Notes under the pieces: generated by a model | What the model saw: the letters and a program-made list of their open reading frames with translations, nothing else | What the model was told of the DNA's origin: nothing | The model's database searches: none | Shown: positions 10,440-24,392 of the stretch, one piece after another | Position numbering within the stretch: the first letter of the stretch is position 1 | Layout of the letters: each line of letters opens with the position of its first letter | NCBI GenBank assembly: GCA_902514885.1 | Contig: CABXST010000002.1 | Location: 1-52,545, forward strand | Direction of reading: 5' to 3' | Length of the DNA stretch: 52,545 nt | Origin: an uncultured Alphaproteobacteria bacterium | Lineage (GTDB): Bacteria; Pseudomonadota; Alphaproteobacteria; HIMB59 | Position numbers and translations under genes: made by a program

Positions 10440-11609
10440 ATGCAAAAATTTTCTGATTTATCTATTTCACTATTGGTGTTAGATGCCATAAAAAAATTAA
10501 AGTTAATTAAACCAACGCCAATTCAAAAAATTTCTATTCCTCTGGCCCTTGAAGGAAATGATATATTGGGTACAGCACAAACTGGAACTGGTAAAACATA
10601 CGCTTTTGGAATTCCATTAATTAATCATCTTACTTTGGATAAGGATAGTTACGCAATTATTCTCACACCAACTAGAGAGTTAGCTTTACAGGTTTCAAGT
10701 GCCTTAAAGGACCTTACATCAATGAAAAATATAATAGATACAGCCGTAATTATTGGAGGTGACTCTATCCAAAAACAGTTAAAACAATTAAAGAAAGCAA
10801 GATTAGTTGTAGGAACACCAGGGCGTATTCACGACCACATACGTCGAAAAAGTTTAAAATTATCAAAATTTAATTTTTTAGTCTTAGATGAAACTGATCG
10901 CATGTTGGACATGGGGTTTGTAGATGAGATTAAATCTATTATTGAAAAACTACCTTCTCATCAAACACTATTATTTTCTGCAACTCTGCCAAAAAAAATA
11001 TCTGATATAGCAAAAAATTTTATGACCAATCCTCAGAGAGTAAATGTGGGAGAAGAAAACACTCCCTTAACAAATATCAAACAAGAGATTAAAAACGTTA
11101 ACCAAAAAGAAAAATTTGAATATTTAAAATTAGAATTACTTGAAATAAATGGATCCGTAGTTCTTTTTGTGAAAACAAAAAGAAGTGCTGATAAAATAGC
11201 CATAAAGCTTAGAAAAGATAAATTTAACGCTGAAGCTATTCATGGGGATCTTCGCCAAAGTAAAAGAGAAAAAGTAATTTTAAAATTTAGAAAAAACAGG
11301 TTCCAAATTTTAGTAGCAACTGATGTAGCTGCAAGAGGTCTTGATATACCTCACATAGAACATGTAATTAACTACGATATTCCTCAAAACCCGGAGGATT
11401 ATATTCACCGCATTGGAAGAACTGCTAGAGCTGGAGCAAAGGGAAGAGCTTTAACTTTTTTAACAGACGGTGATAAAAAAAATTGGAATGCTATTGGAAA
11501 ATTAATTAATCCAAATGCACCTGCACCAAAAAGTAAATTAGACTCAAGAAGAAAAAAGTCTAAGAAGTCTTATAGGAAGTTTAAAAAAAAATATTTCAAG
11601 AAAAAATAG
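10440..11609 (+). CDS. DEAD-box RNA helicase (RhlE-like)
   Basis: AQTGTGKT, PTRELALQ, LDETDRMLD, SATLP, HRIGRTARAG motifs; Lys/Arg-rich tail. Confidence 0.93.
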   Translation: MQKFSDLSISLLVLDAIKKLKLIKPTPIQKISIPLALEGNDILGTAQTGTGKTYAFGIPLINHLTLDKDSYAIILTPTRELALQVSSALKDLTSMKNIIDTAVIIGGDSIQKQLKQLKKARLVVGTPGRIHDHIRRKSLKLSKFNFLVLDETDRMLDMGFVDEIKSIIEKLPSHQTLLFSATLPKKISDIAKNFMTNPQRVNVGEENTPLTNIKQEIKNVNQKEKFEYLKLELLEINGSVVLFVKTKRSADKIAIKLRKDKFNAEAIHGDLRQSKREKVILKFRKNRFQILVATDVAARGLDIPHIEHVINYDIPQNPEDYIHRIGRTARAGAKGRALTFLTDGDKKNWNAIGKLINPNAPAPKSKLDSRRKKSKKSYRKFKKKYFKKK

Positions 11610-11611
11610 TC

Positions 11612-12388
11612 TTATAGTTCTTGGATGCTCATCCCAACATTATTATAGCCATTATCTACGTAAAGTATTTCTCCTGTAACACCTTTTGAGAGGTCGCTCA
11701 TTAAGTAAACTGATGACTTCCCAATATCTTCTAACGATAATGGTTTTTTAATAGGGGAGTTTTCAATTGTATAATTATATATCTTTCTTGATTTATTAAT
11801 AACAGCGCCCGCTAGAGTTCTCATTGGGCCTGCTGAAATCGCATTAACCCTTATTCCTCTGTCACCCATATCAACAGAAAGATACCTTATCGAAGTTTCT
11901 AACGCAGCCTTTGCAACGCCCATTACATTATAACTTTGCATATACCTTGTTGATCCATAATAAGTTAGTGCCATGATAGAAGCGCCGTCGTTCATCTTTG
12001 GGGAGAACAATCTTATCATCTCGGTTAAAGAGTATGCAGAAATATGTAGAGTTTTGAGAAAGTTTTCTTTGGAAGTATTTAAATACTTTCCAGACAGTTC
12101 ATTTTTATCTGAATAGGCGACAGCATGAACAAAAAAATCTATATTACCATTAATTCCATCACGAACACTTTCAAGAGAGGAGGTGTCAGATACATCGCAG
12201 GGCATAATTCCAAGGCAATTAATTTTCTCAGACAGGGGCTCAACTCTTTTTTTTATAGAGTCATTTTGATAGGTTAAGTACATACTTGCACCCTCATCAC
12301 TTAAAGATTTTGCAATACCCCAAGCAATAGAGTGATCATTAGCGATGCCTACAACTAATCCCTTTTTACCTTCTAAAATCTTAGTCAT
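11612..12388 (-). CDS. fabI: Enoyl-[acyl-carrier-protein] reductase (NADH)
   Basis: SDR fold with [17 protein letters not shown]-x6-K type active site ([11 protein letters not shown]), [10 protein letters not shown]. Confidence 0.93.
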   Translation of the reverse strand: MTKILEGKKGLVVGIANDHSIAWGIAKSLSDEGASMYLTYQNDSIKKRVEPLSEKINCLGIMPCDVSDTSSLESVRDGINGNIDFFVHAVAYSDKNELSGKYLNTSKENFLKTLHISAYSLTEMIRLFSPKMNDGASIMALTYYGSTRYMQSYNVMGVAKAALETSIRYLSVDMGDRGIRVNAISAGPMRTLAGAVINKSRKIYNYTIENSPIKKPLSLEDIGKSSVYLMSDLSKGVTGEILYVDNGYNNVGMSIQEL

Positions 12389-13598
12389 TATAACTAGTTA
12401 GGTAGATAGAGGCATTGGTTCCACCAAAACCAAAACTATTTGATAGGATAGAATTAATTTTAACATCATTTTTATTCTCTCGAAGAATATTCATTCCTTC
12501 AGCCTTTTCATCTAGGTTTGAAATATTAGCGGACTCGACCATAAAATCATTTTCCATCATTAAAAGAGAGTAAACAGCTTCCTGTACGCCAGTAGCACCA
12601 AGTGAGTGACCAGTTAAGGACTTTGTGGAACTTGTTGGAGGAACATTATCACCAAAAACTTCTCTTATACCTTTTAATTCAATCATGTCTCCCACAGGAG
12701 TGGAGGTTCCATGAGCATTAATATAATCAACGGGCCTTCCCTGAGTTGCCATATTCATACATCTCACGGCCCCTTCTCCAGAGGGTTGAACCATGTCATA
12801 CCCATCTGATGTTTGACCAAAACCTTGAATTTCCGCTACAATATTCGCACCTCTTGTTTTAGCACTATCAAGACTTTCGACTACTAAAACGCCTGCACCT
12901 CCTCCAATGACAAAGCCATCTCTAGAAGAGTCATACGCTCGGGAGGCAACCTCGGGAGTTTCATTATATTTGCTTGAAAGCGCTCCCATAGCGTCAAATA
13001 AAATTGACATTGTCCAATGCGTTTCTTCTCCACCACCAGCAAATACAATCTCTTGTTGTCCATGTCTAATAAGATCGTAAGCGTTGCCAATACAATGCAA
13101 ACTTGTAGAGCATGCTGAGCTGATAGAATAATTAACACCTTTAATTTTAAAAGGAGTTGCCAAGGTAGCAGAATTTCCTGATGCCATTGTTCTTGTAACC
13201 ATATATGGCCCAATTTTTTTAACACCTTTTTCTCTTGCTATATCAAATGCTTGTTGTAATTGAAATGTTGATGGACCACCAGACCCCATTACTAATCCGG
13301 TATTAACGTTTGATATGAGAGTTTCATCAAGTCCTGAGTGTTCAATTGCCTCTTTCATTGCAATATAATTATAAGCAGCACCTTCACCCATAAAACGTAA
13401 GATTTTTCTATCTACATTTTCTTCAATATTTATTTTAGGTTTGCCATGTACGTGACTCCTCATCCCAAGCTCTTCATATTCTTCACAATGACTGATACCA
13501 GACTTCACATCTTTTAAACTTTGCAAAACCTCTTTTTTGTTATCGCCTATACAAGAAACTATACCGTATCCTGTAATGACAACTCTTTTGTTACTCAT
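12381..13598 (-). CDS. fabB: 3-oxoacyl-ACP synthase I
   Basis: KAS motif [31 protein letters not shown]; between fabI and fabA. Confidence 0.93.
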   Translation of the reverse strand: MSNKRVVITGYGIVSCIGDNKKEVLQSLKDVKSGISHCEEYEELGMRSHVHGKPKINIEENVDRKILRFMGEGAAYNYIAMKEAIEHSGLDETLISNVNTGLVMGSGGPSTFQLQQAFDIAREKGVKKIGPYMVTRTMASGNSATLATPFKIKGVNYSISSACSTSLHCIGNAYDLIRHGQQEIVFAGGGEETHWTMSILFDAMGALSSKYNETPEVASRAYDSSRDGFVIGGGAGVLVVESLDSAKTRGANIVAEIQGFGQTSDGYDMVQPSGEGAVRCMNMATQGRPVDYINAHGTSTPVGDMIELKGIREVFGDNVPPTSSTKSLTGHSLGATGVQEAVYSLLMMENDFMVESANISNLDEKAEGMNILRENKNDVKINSILSNSFGFGGTNASIYLTSYND

Positions 13599-14106
13599 TA
13601 AACAAACCCACTCTTAAATCATTAGCGTGATATATTATTTTTTCTTTGTGTATTATTTGTCCATCTCCATAACCAATTGATAGCCCTTTTTTATTTAAAG
13701 ATTTTTTTAAACTAACTTTATATTTAATTAATTCCTTATCTGGTTTTATTTCTTCTACAAATTTGATTTCCCCAACTCCTAGAGCACGACCTTTTCCAGG
13801 GTATCCAAGCCAACCTAAATAAAAACCTAACATTTGCCACAAAGCGTCAAGGCCCAAACATCCTGGCATGATAGGATCCCCTAAAAAATGACACTTAAAG
13901 AACCATAAATCAGCATTAATATCAAGTTCAGCGGTTATTTCGCCTTTTCCATGGACCCCACCATCCTTATTAACTTTAGTAATTCGATCAAACATAAGCA
14001 TGGGTGGAGCGGGTAGTTGAGCATTCCCTTGTCCAAATAAATTCCCTTTTCCACATTCAATAATCTCTTCATAACTATAACTAGATTGGGGTGTAAATGT
14101 GTTCAT
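13591..14106 (-). CDS. fabA: 3-hydroxydecanoyl-ACP dehydratase/isomerase
   Basis: [36 protein letters not shown] motifs. Confidence 0.95.
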   Translation of the reverse strand: MNTFTPQSSYSYEEIIECGKGNLFGQGNAQLPAPPMLMFDRITKVNKDGGVHGKGEITAELDINADLWFFKCHFLGDPIMPGCLGLDALWQMLGFYLGWLGYPGKGRALGVGEIKFVEEIKPDKELIKYKVSLKKSLNKKGLSIGYGDGQIIHKEKIIYHANDLRVGLFNE

Positions 14107-14107
14107 A

Positions 14108-14860
14108 TTAGTGAGGACAAACTTTGTCAGTCAATTGTAGTTTGTTTATGTCTGAAGTCAAAAGGTCTATCAAGCTGATTTCATTCACCAATTGAGTTTT
14201 ATTTTTTGCAAGTGCAAATACAATTTTCATGCAAGCAAAACTAGTAACAAAGCCTGCAACTGGCCCAATCATAGCACTGTTCAAACAGCGGTGATTCTGA
14301 TCAGCATATGGAAAAAGACACTCAAAACATGATGAGTTATTTTTTTGATAGTCTTGTGCAAAATAAATGCCTTCTGATGAGTTAATTGAGATAGATACAA
14401 AAGATATTTTGTTTATCTTAGAAAATTTTGAAGAAAAAATTTTGTTTTGATGGTTATCAGTGCAATCAAATATTAAATCAAATTTAATTTTTGGATTTTC
14501 TTCAATAAAAGACTTAAAATTTAATGAATGCTCTTTAATTATAGTCGTATTATTAACACTCTTAAGTTTATGCTTTGAGATTTTTGATTTTGACTTTCCA
14601 ATATCATTTAGATCATAATTTATTTGACGATGTAAATTTGACTTTTCAATTTTATCATGGTCAATGAGATGTATTTCACCAACACCAGCCCGAACAAGAT
14701 ATTGTGATGCAACTGTTCCCAAGGCACCTAATCCAATTATACAAACCTTTTTTTTCGAGATATTAAGTTGTCCTGCCTCATCAATACCAGGAACTAGAAT
14801 TTGTCTTCCAAATTCTTCTATCAGCTTATCACTTTGTTCCTGTTGACCCAAAACCACCAC
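14108..14860 (-). CDS. ThiF/MoeB/HesA-family adenylyltransferase
   Basis: GLGALGTVASQYLVRAGVGEIHLIDHDKIEKSNLHRQ plus CxxC (SSCFECLFP). Confidence 0.85.
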   Translation of the reverse strand: MVVLGQQEQSDKLIEEFGRQILVPGIDEAGQLNISKKKVCIIGLGALGTVASQYLVRAGVGEIHLIDHDKIEKSNLHRQINYDLNDIGKSKSKISKHKLKSVNNTTIIKEHSLNFKSFIEENPKIKFDLIFDCTDNHQNKIFSSKFSKINKISFVSISINSSEGIYFAQDYQKNNSSCFECLFPYADQNHRCLNSAMIGPVAGFVTSFACMKIVFALAKNKTQLVNEISLIDLLTSDINKLQLTDKVCPH

Positions 14861-15272
14861 TTCCTCTCTTTGTTGTATTTAAATCGCTTACTAACTTAAA
14901 ATTAATCTTTTCATATTTTGTCACAACCATTTGTGCAATTCTCATTTTATTGGTAACTTCAAAATTGTTCGATCCATGATTAATTAAAATCACTTTAATT
15001 TCACCTCTATAATCTGCATCAATGGTCCCTGGGCTATTTAAAACAGTAATTGAGTTTTTTAACGCTAATCCACTTCGAGGTCTGATCTGAACCTCGAGAC
15101 CATCAGGTATTTCAAAAATCAACCCTGTCCCAATTAGTTTTGTTTGTTGAGGAGCAATATCAACATTCCCATTTGGTAGGAATGCTCTAATATCCATCCC
15201 AGCGCTTGACGATGTCTCATAAGCTGGAAGATCGACACTGTCGTCTATTTTTTTTACTTTAATATCAACCAT
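14829..15272 (-). CDS. dut: dUTP diphosphatase
   Basis: RPRSGLALKNSITVLNSPGTIDADYRGEIKV, RGSGGFGSTG. Confidence 0.96.
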   Translation of the reverse strand: MVDIKVKKIDDSVDLPAYETSSSAGMDIRAFLPNGNVDIAPQQTKLIGTGLIFEIPDGLEVQIRPRSGLALKNSITVLNSPGTIDADYRGEIKVILINHGSNNFEVTNKMRIAQMVVTKYEKINFKLVSDLNTTKRGSGGFGSTGTK

Positions 15273-15273
15273 A

Positions 15274-15912
15274 TTAAGCTTTAATATTTTTAAGATACTT
15301 AACTATTTTATCAGCAAAAATTGTTTTGCTAACACTACCTATTTTTAATGAGGCACCCGATCTCCCAATTAAAATACCATTGTTATAGTTGGTATTAAAA
15401 ATTTTATTCTTAGGTGTTGGATAGTTTAAAACAATAAAATCACAATTTTTGCTCAATAGCTTTTTTTTTGCATTCTGCAATACATTGTCAGTTTCATAAG
15501 CAAATCCAACTGTAATTTTAGGTTTATTTTTTCCAGTTGACATTGATTTTAAAACATCAGGATTGTTGATCAGTCTCAAAGATAAGCCATTATTTTTTTT
15601 TATTTTTACTTTACTATATTTTTCAACTTTATAGTCACCAACCGCTGCATTAAAAATTCCTAAATCTACCGACTTATATTTTTTTGCTTCTTTTAACATA
15701 TCTTTAGCACTGGAAGTAAAAATATACTTAACATTTTTTGAAACTATTTGTTTAACTTGAATATATCCATGCAAACAAATAATTTTATAATTAGATTTTA
15801 AAAGACTTTTTATTAAGGCCATACCTTGCCGACCCGATGATTCATTAGAGATATATCTTACCGGATCAATATACTCTCTAGTAGACCCAATGGTTATTAA
15901 TGCTTTTTTCAC
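15274..15912 (-). CDS. coaB: Phosphopantothenate-cysteine ligase half of CoaBC (GTG start)
   Basis: ALITIGSTREYIDPVRYISNESSGRQG and VGFAYETDN motifs; in frame with the upstream coaC ORF, separated only by TAA. Confidence 0.85.
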   Translation of the reverse strand: MKKALITIGSTREYIDPVRYISNESSGRQGMALIKSLLKSNYKIICLHGYIQVKQIVSKNVKYIFTSSAKDMLKEAKKYKSVDLGIFNAAVGDYKVEKYSKVKIKKNNGLSLRLINNPDVLKSMSTGKNKPKITVGFAYETDNVLQNAKKKLLSKNCDFIVLNYPTPKNKIFNTNYNNGILIGRSGASLKIGSVSKTIFADKIVKYLKNIKA

Positions 15913-16431
15913 TTATTTAAGTTGATTAAGTATTTCGCCAGGGTCAACTAATCGACCACTTCCATACTCACCGCAGGCTAAAGAGCCGTCATCAGGCCCA
16001 ATAAACTGATGACCAATTTTCTTTAAATAGTCCACATTATTTTGAATAATCGGATTAGCCCACATTTCTTTGTTCATAGCAGGAGCAAAATATATAGGTT
16101 TGTTTGCTGCAATCATACATGTCAACGCAAGATCATCACAAAAACCTTTTGCAAACTTAGAAATAATGTTAGCTGTTGCAGGGTAAACAATAATATGAGA
16201 ATTATCTCGAGCTAGTTTTATATGTCCAATTTTTTTTTCCATATCTAAATCAAAAAGCTCAGAATAAACTTGTTTATTACTAATTGTTTCAAGTAATAAT
16301 TTAGATATAAATTCAAATGTGTTTTTTGTTGCAATAACTTCATAGTCAATTGATTTTTTTTGGCATTCACGAATTAAATCTAAAGACTTGTAGCAGCCAA
16401 CACTTCCCGTAATAATGATCAATATTTTCAT
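15913..16431 (-). CDS. coaC: Phosphopantothenoylcysteine decarboxylase half of CoaBC
   Basis: Flavoprotein motifs ITGSVGCYKSLDLI, PATANIISKFAKGFCDDL, FAPAMNKEMW, GSLACGEYGSGRL. Confidence 0.85.
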   Translation of the reverse strand: MKILIIITGSVGCYKSLDLIRECQKKSIDYEVIATKNTFEFISKLLLETISNKQVYSELFDLDMEKKIGHIKLARDNSHIIVYPATANIISKFAKGFCDDLALTCMIAANKPIYFAPAMNKEMWANPIIQNNVDYLKKIGHQFIGPDDGSLACGEYGSGRLVDPGEILNQLK

Positions 16432-17129
16432 TTTTTCTGCAATATATATATGCTGTTCGCCCCAGAAATGAAATCAATAGTTTTAACATGAGAAAAACCA
16501 ATATTTTTCAGCTCATTCACAAGACTAATTTGAGAGGGAAAAGAAATAATACTCTCAGCTAAGTATTTATAGCTGTACCTGTCATGAGCGACGATACTAC
16601 CAGTAAAAGGCAAAACATATTTTAAAAAGTTTTTATATGGTTTCTTAAGTAAATCTCTTTTTGGTATACCAAATTCCATAATTAAAAAATAACCATTTTT
16701 TTTTAAGCATCTATAGATCTCAGTAAAGCCATCTTTTCGATTTTTAAAATTTCTCACACCGTAAGTACAAGTTATAGTTTGAAAAAAATTTTTTCTGTAT
16801 GGTAGGTTTTCTGCATATCCTACTTGGTAATTAATATCTTTAGATTTATTTTTTTTTCGAGATATATTGTGCATTTCAGAGACAGGGTCTATAGCATAAA
16901 GATATTTCGTCATAGGTAGTAAATTGAAGATATCCCCACTACCACTTGCTATATCTAAAATTTTTTCATTAGTTTTATGTTTCGATGAGACAAGATCTAC
17001 AAAATATTTTTTCCAAAGCCTATGTATGCCTAGACTCATAATATCATTCATTAAGTCATATTTTGCATGAGATACATTTTCAAAAATATCTGTAATATTA
17101 TATTGATTTGAACTATTTTTAGACATCAT
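16428..17129 (-). CDS. ubiE: Demethylmenaquinone/ubiquinone C-methyltransferase (start trimmed from 17204)
   Basis: YDLMNDIMSLGIHRLWKK, ILDIASGSGDIF, YGVRNFKNR motifs. Confidence 0.9.
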   Translation of the reverse strand: MMSKNSSNQYNITDIFENVSHAKYDLMNDIMSLGIHRLWKKYFVDLVSSKHKTNEKILDIASGSGDIFNLLPMTKYLYAIDPVSEMHNISRKKNKSKDINYQVGYAENLPYRKNFFQTITCTYGVRNFKNRKDGFTEIYRCLKKNGYFLIMEFGIPKRDLLKKPYKNFLKYVLPFTGSIVAHDRYSYKYLAESIISFPSQISLVNELKNIGFSHVKTIDFISGANSIYILQKK

Positions 17130-17946
17130 GCCTGAATTACCTGAAGTAGAAACTACAATAAGATATTTAACCTCAAAAGTTAAAGGAAAAAAAATTATTT
17201 CCATTAGTAAGTCACAAAAAAAATTAAGAAAAAATTTAAACTTTAAAGATCTTGAGTCTATATCTCAGAGAAAAATTATATCTGTAAAACGTTTTGCAAA
17301 ATATATCCTTATAAGACTAGACAGCGATAATTATTTGATAGTTCATTTAGGAATGAGTGGAAGATTAAAGTTTTATTTAAATGAAAATTATAAAAAAGAG
17401 AAACACGATCATGTCGTTCTTCAATTTGATAAATTTAAAATAGTCTTTAATGATCCTCGTCGGTTTGGCATGTTTTTTAGACTTGAAGATATAAAAGAGG
17501 TAGAAATTTTTTTTTATAATTATGGCACTGATCTATTAGTTAATAAGGTAAAGATCCAAGAAATATATAAAAAATTCATTAGCAAAAAAGTATCTTTGAA
17601 ACAGGCGTTACTTAATCAAAGTTTGATAGTAGGAATTGGAAATATTTATGCAAACGAAGCACTTTTTCATTCAAGATTAAGCCCTCTAAGGATTACGAAC
17701 TCTCTTAATTTAGCAGAATTGACTCAGCTAATAAGCTCTTGCAAATTTGTATTAAAATTATCTTTGAAGAACGGAGGCTCATCTATAAACGATTACAAAT
17801 CTCCAGACGGAACACTGGGAAGTTTCCAGAGTTTGTTTAAGGTTTACCAAAAGAAACATGTAATTTATAAAAAAAAATCCTATAAAATAAAAAAAATCAT
17901 TCAAAATGGTCGTTCGACCTTTTTTTCACCTGCTTTACAAAAATAA
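17128..17946 (+). CDS. mutM: Formamidopyrimidine-DNA glycosylase
   Basis: N-terminal MPELPEVETT, HLGMSGRL, IVGIGNIYANEALFHSRLSP. The C-terminal zinc finger looks short or degenerate (ends ...VIYKKKSYKIKKIIQNGRSTFFSPALQK). Confidence 0.93.
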   Translation: MPELPEVETTIRYLTSKVKGKKIISISKSQKKLRKNLNFKDLESISQRKIISVKRFAKYILIRLDSDNYLIVHLGMSGRLKFYLNENYKKEKHDHVVLQFDKFKIVFNDPRRFGMFFRLEDIKEVEIFFYNYGTDLLVNKVKIQEIYKKFISKKVSLKQALLNQSLIVGIGNIYANEALFHSRLSPLRITNSLNLAELTQLISSCKFVLKLSLKNGGSSINDYKSPDGTLGSFQSLFKVYQKKHVIYKKKSYKIKKIIQNGRSTFFSPALQK

Positions 17947-18005
17947 AAAAAACTATATAAGTTATTAACGTTATTAAACGAACAACCTGTTAACAAATTT
18001 TTTAT

Positions 18006-18272
18006 ATGCCACAACACAAATCAGCAAAAAAAAGACTTCGTCAATCTGATAGAAAAAAAACTGTTAACAAAGCAGTTAAATCTAATGTTTCAACCCAATT
18101 GAAGGCAATTGATAAACTCATCAAAGATAAAAAAGTAGAGGAATCAATGGAAAAATTAAAATTGGTCATGTCTGTTTTGCATAAGTCTACTAAGAAGAAA
18201 ATTATGCATCTTAATAAAGCTTCAAGAGCTATCTCCAAACTACAAAAAGATATTTCTGCAATTTCTAAATAA
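18006..18272 (+). CDS. rpsT: 30S ribosomal protein S20
   Basis: MPQHKSAKKRLRQSDRKKTVNKAVKS; upstream of dnaA. Confidence 0.93.
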   Translation: MPQHKSAKKRLRQSDRKKTVNKAVKSNVSTQLKAIDKLIKDKKVEESMEKLKLVMSVLHKSTKKKIMHLNKASRAISKLQKDISAISK

Positions 18273-18345
18273 TTCCTTTTTTCAAGATATTTTTTTTAAA
18301 AAAAACATTTTTTTTTATTCTTCTTTTTTAACTTTTCATGTTTAA

Positions 18346-19746
18346 ATGCCCTTTCGTTTAGAGAGAGGAATATACATAGTGGAAGAAGAACTGCATCAAG
18401 GTGGCATAGATGTGTCCTGGTCCAAGATAACATCTGAATTAAAAAAATCTCTAGACAAAGATACCTTCCAAAATTGGATTAAACCAATTTATTTTGAATC
18501 ACATATAGATACTTCTCTCACCCTTTCAGTTCCAACAAGATTTTTACGTGATTGGATAATAAAAAACTATGCCTCAGTTATCAAAAAAGCATATATGGAC
18601 CAAGGTCATAGTATTGATAAACTAGCGATACTCGTAAAAGAGAATAATGACCGTATTATTCCTGGTACAGAAGTAATCTATGAGGATAAAGATGATGATG
18701 AAGACACATATTATGATGACATCTCTGCACCATTAGACCCAAAATTTACTTTTGATAATTTTATTGTTGGAAAGCCCAATGAGCTAGCATATGCAGCTGC
18801 GCAACGAGTTGCGCAGTCAGAGGTGGTAAGTTTTAATCCATTATTTTTATATGGAGGCGTTGGTTTAGGTAAAACACATTTAATGCATGCAGTAGCTTGG
18901 AATATAAAAAAAAGAAATCCAAAAAAAAATGTTGTTTATTTAACTGCGGAAAAATTTATGTATCAATTTATCAAAGCCCTAAGGTTTAAAAATATTATGA
19001 GCTTTAAAGAACAGTTCAGATCAGTAGACGTTCTTATGATAGATGATGTGCAATTTATTATTGGTAAAGATAATACCCAAGAGGAATTTTTCCATACTTT
19101 TAACACTTTAATTGACAAAAAAAGACAAATTATTATTTCAGCAGATAAATCACCCGCAGATCTTGACGGTTTAGAGGATAGATTAAAATCTAGATTAGGC
19201 TGGGGATTAGTTGCAGATATACACCCTTTAACCTACGAGTTACGATTAGGTATCCTTCAAGCAAAAGCTGAGCAAAAATCTTTACAACTAAAACAAGAAG
19301 TGATGGAATTTTTAGCAAATAAAATTACTAATAATGTCAGAGAAATGGAAGGTGCTTTAAATAGATTGGCTGTTCATGCATCAATTCAAGACTCTGAAAT
19401 ATCTGTTGACCTTGTGAAAGATGTTCTAAAAGATTTACTAAGAACTAACTCTAGAAAAATTACAATTGATGAAATCCAAAAAAAAGTTGTTGAGCATTAC
19501 AATATTAAACTTTCAGATATGCATTCTCCTAGAAGATCAAGATCTGTTGCGCGTCCAAGACAGGTAGCTATGTATTTAGCAAAATCAATTACAACAAGAT
19601 CTTTACCTGAAATTGGTAGAAAATTTGGTGGCAGAGACCACACTACCGTTATCCATGCTATTAAGACCATTGAAGAAATTATGGTGAATGACCCTAACTT
19701 AGCAGAAGATATTGAACTTTTGACTAGAATATTGCAAACTTCCTAA
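18346..19746 (+). CDS. dnaA: Chromosomal replication initiator DnaA (start may be GTG at 18379)
   Basis: FNPLFLYGGVGLGKTHLMHAV, VLMIDDVQF, and DnaA-box-binding GRKFGGRDHTTVIHAIKTIE. Confidence 0.96.
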   Translation: MPFRLERGIYIVEEELHQGGIDVSWSKITSELKKSLDKDTFQNWIKPIYFESHIDTSLTLSVPTRFLRDWIIKNYASVIKKAYMDQGHSIDKLAILVKENNDRIIPGTEVIYEDKDDDEDTYYDDISAPLDPKFTFDNFIVGKPNELAYAAAQRVAQSEVVSFNPLFLYGGVGLGKTHLMHAVAWNIKKRNPKKNVVYLTAEKFMYQFIKALRFKNIMSFKEQFRSVDVLMIDDVQFIIGKDNTQEEFFHTFNTLIDKKRQIIISADKSPADLDGLEDRLKSRLGWGLVADIHPLTYELRLGILQAKAEQKSLQLKQEVMEFLANKITNNVREMEGALNRLAVHASIQDSEISVDLVKDVLKDLLRTNSRKITIDEIQKKVVEHYNIKLSDMHSPRRSRSVARPRQVAMYLAKSITTRSLPEIGRKFGGRDHTTVIHAIKTIEEIMVNDPNLAEDIELLTRILQTS

Positions 19747-20856
19747 ATGGATTTTAGAGTTAGTCGAGAGGCTTTTTTAAGAGTTTTAACTCATGTCAGT
19801 TCAATTGTTGATAGTAGATCGACTATTCCAATTTTATCCAATATCTATATTAAATGTGACAATAACCAAATTGAAATAAGATCAACAGATATGGACATCT
19901 CCATTCGAGAATTTGTTTCAACTGACTCTTCAAAAAACGGTGAAGCAACGGTCAACTCCAGAATACTTACTGATATAATTCGTAAAACAAAAAAAAACTC
20001 TATTGTAAAATGTAAATTAGAGGGAAATAGACTAATAATAAACTCTGATAACTCCGTTTTCGAATTAAACGCATTAACTGCAGATGAGTTCCCAAAGTTT
20101 GTACCGTTAGACCCAACAAACTCTTTCGAGCTATCTATACCTCAGATTAAAAGACTCTTTAATAAAACAAAATTTGCAATATCTGCCGAAGAGACAAGAT
20201 ATTATCTAAATGGTATTTACTTTCATACTGTCACCAATGGAGCAAAGTCTACTTTAAGATGCGTTGCTACTGATGGTCATAGATTAGCTAAGACAGAGTT
20301 AGATCTAGCAAATGTTATCAACATATCAGGTATCATTCTCCCAAGAAAATTTATACTTCAGTTAGACCGTATGTTAGGGGACTTTGAAGGTAAGGTAAAA
20401 ATAATATGCACAGATACTCAGGTAAGCTTAGAAGCAGATAATTTCATAATAATAAGTAAGCTTATCGATGGAACTTTCCCAGATTACGAAAAAGTAATAC
20501 CTGTATCTAATGACAAATTACTGCAAGTTGAAGCGGAACCATTTTTTAATGCTATTGATAGAGTCTCGACTGTAAATCAAGACAAAACACCCACAGTTAA
20601 ATTACAATTTGAAAATAATAGTATTAAGATTATGGCTACAAGCACAGACAGCAACAAAGGAGACGAAGAGGTTGCAGCAAACTACGCTGCTGAGGGTTTA
20701 GAAATACTTTTTAACTCAAAATATATTTTGGATTTACAAGACGTGATTGAAGGAGATACTATGATCTTAGAGTTACTCAATCAATCATCGCCAGTCATAG
20801 TAAAGGACCCTAAAGACTCAACAAGTTTATATATTTTAATGCCAATGAGAATTTAA
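19747..20856 (+). CDS. dnaN: DNA polymerase III beta clamp
   Basis: Clamp architecture with VATDGHRLAKTEL and C-terminal ILMPMRI; directly downstream of dnaA. Confidence 0.96.
   Translation: MDFRVSREAFLRVLTHVSSIVDSRSTIPILSNIYIKCDNNQIEIRSTDMDISIREFVSTDSSKNGEATVNSRILTDIIRKTKKNSIVKCKLEGNRLIINSDNSVFELNALTADEFPKFVPLDPTNSFELSIPQIKRLFNKTKFAISAEETRYYLNGIYFHTVTNGAKSTLRCVATDGHRLAKTELDLANVINISGIILPRKFILQLDRMLGDFEGKVKIICTDTQVSLEADNFIIISKLIDGTFPDYEKVIPVSNDKLLQVEAEPFFNAIDRVSTVNQDKTPTVKLQFENNSIKIMATSTDSNKGDEEVAANYAAEGLEILFNSKYILDLQDVIEGDTMILELLNQSSPVIVKDPKDSTSLYILMPMRI

Positions 20857-24392
<3,536 letters not shown>

Noticed and set aside
12884-13225. 113-aa ORF in an alternative minus-strand frame inside fabB
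   Set aside because: Fully nested within fabB, whose frame carries all KAS motifs.
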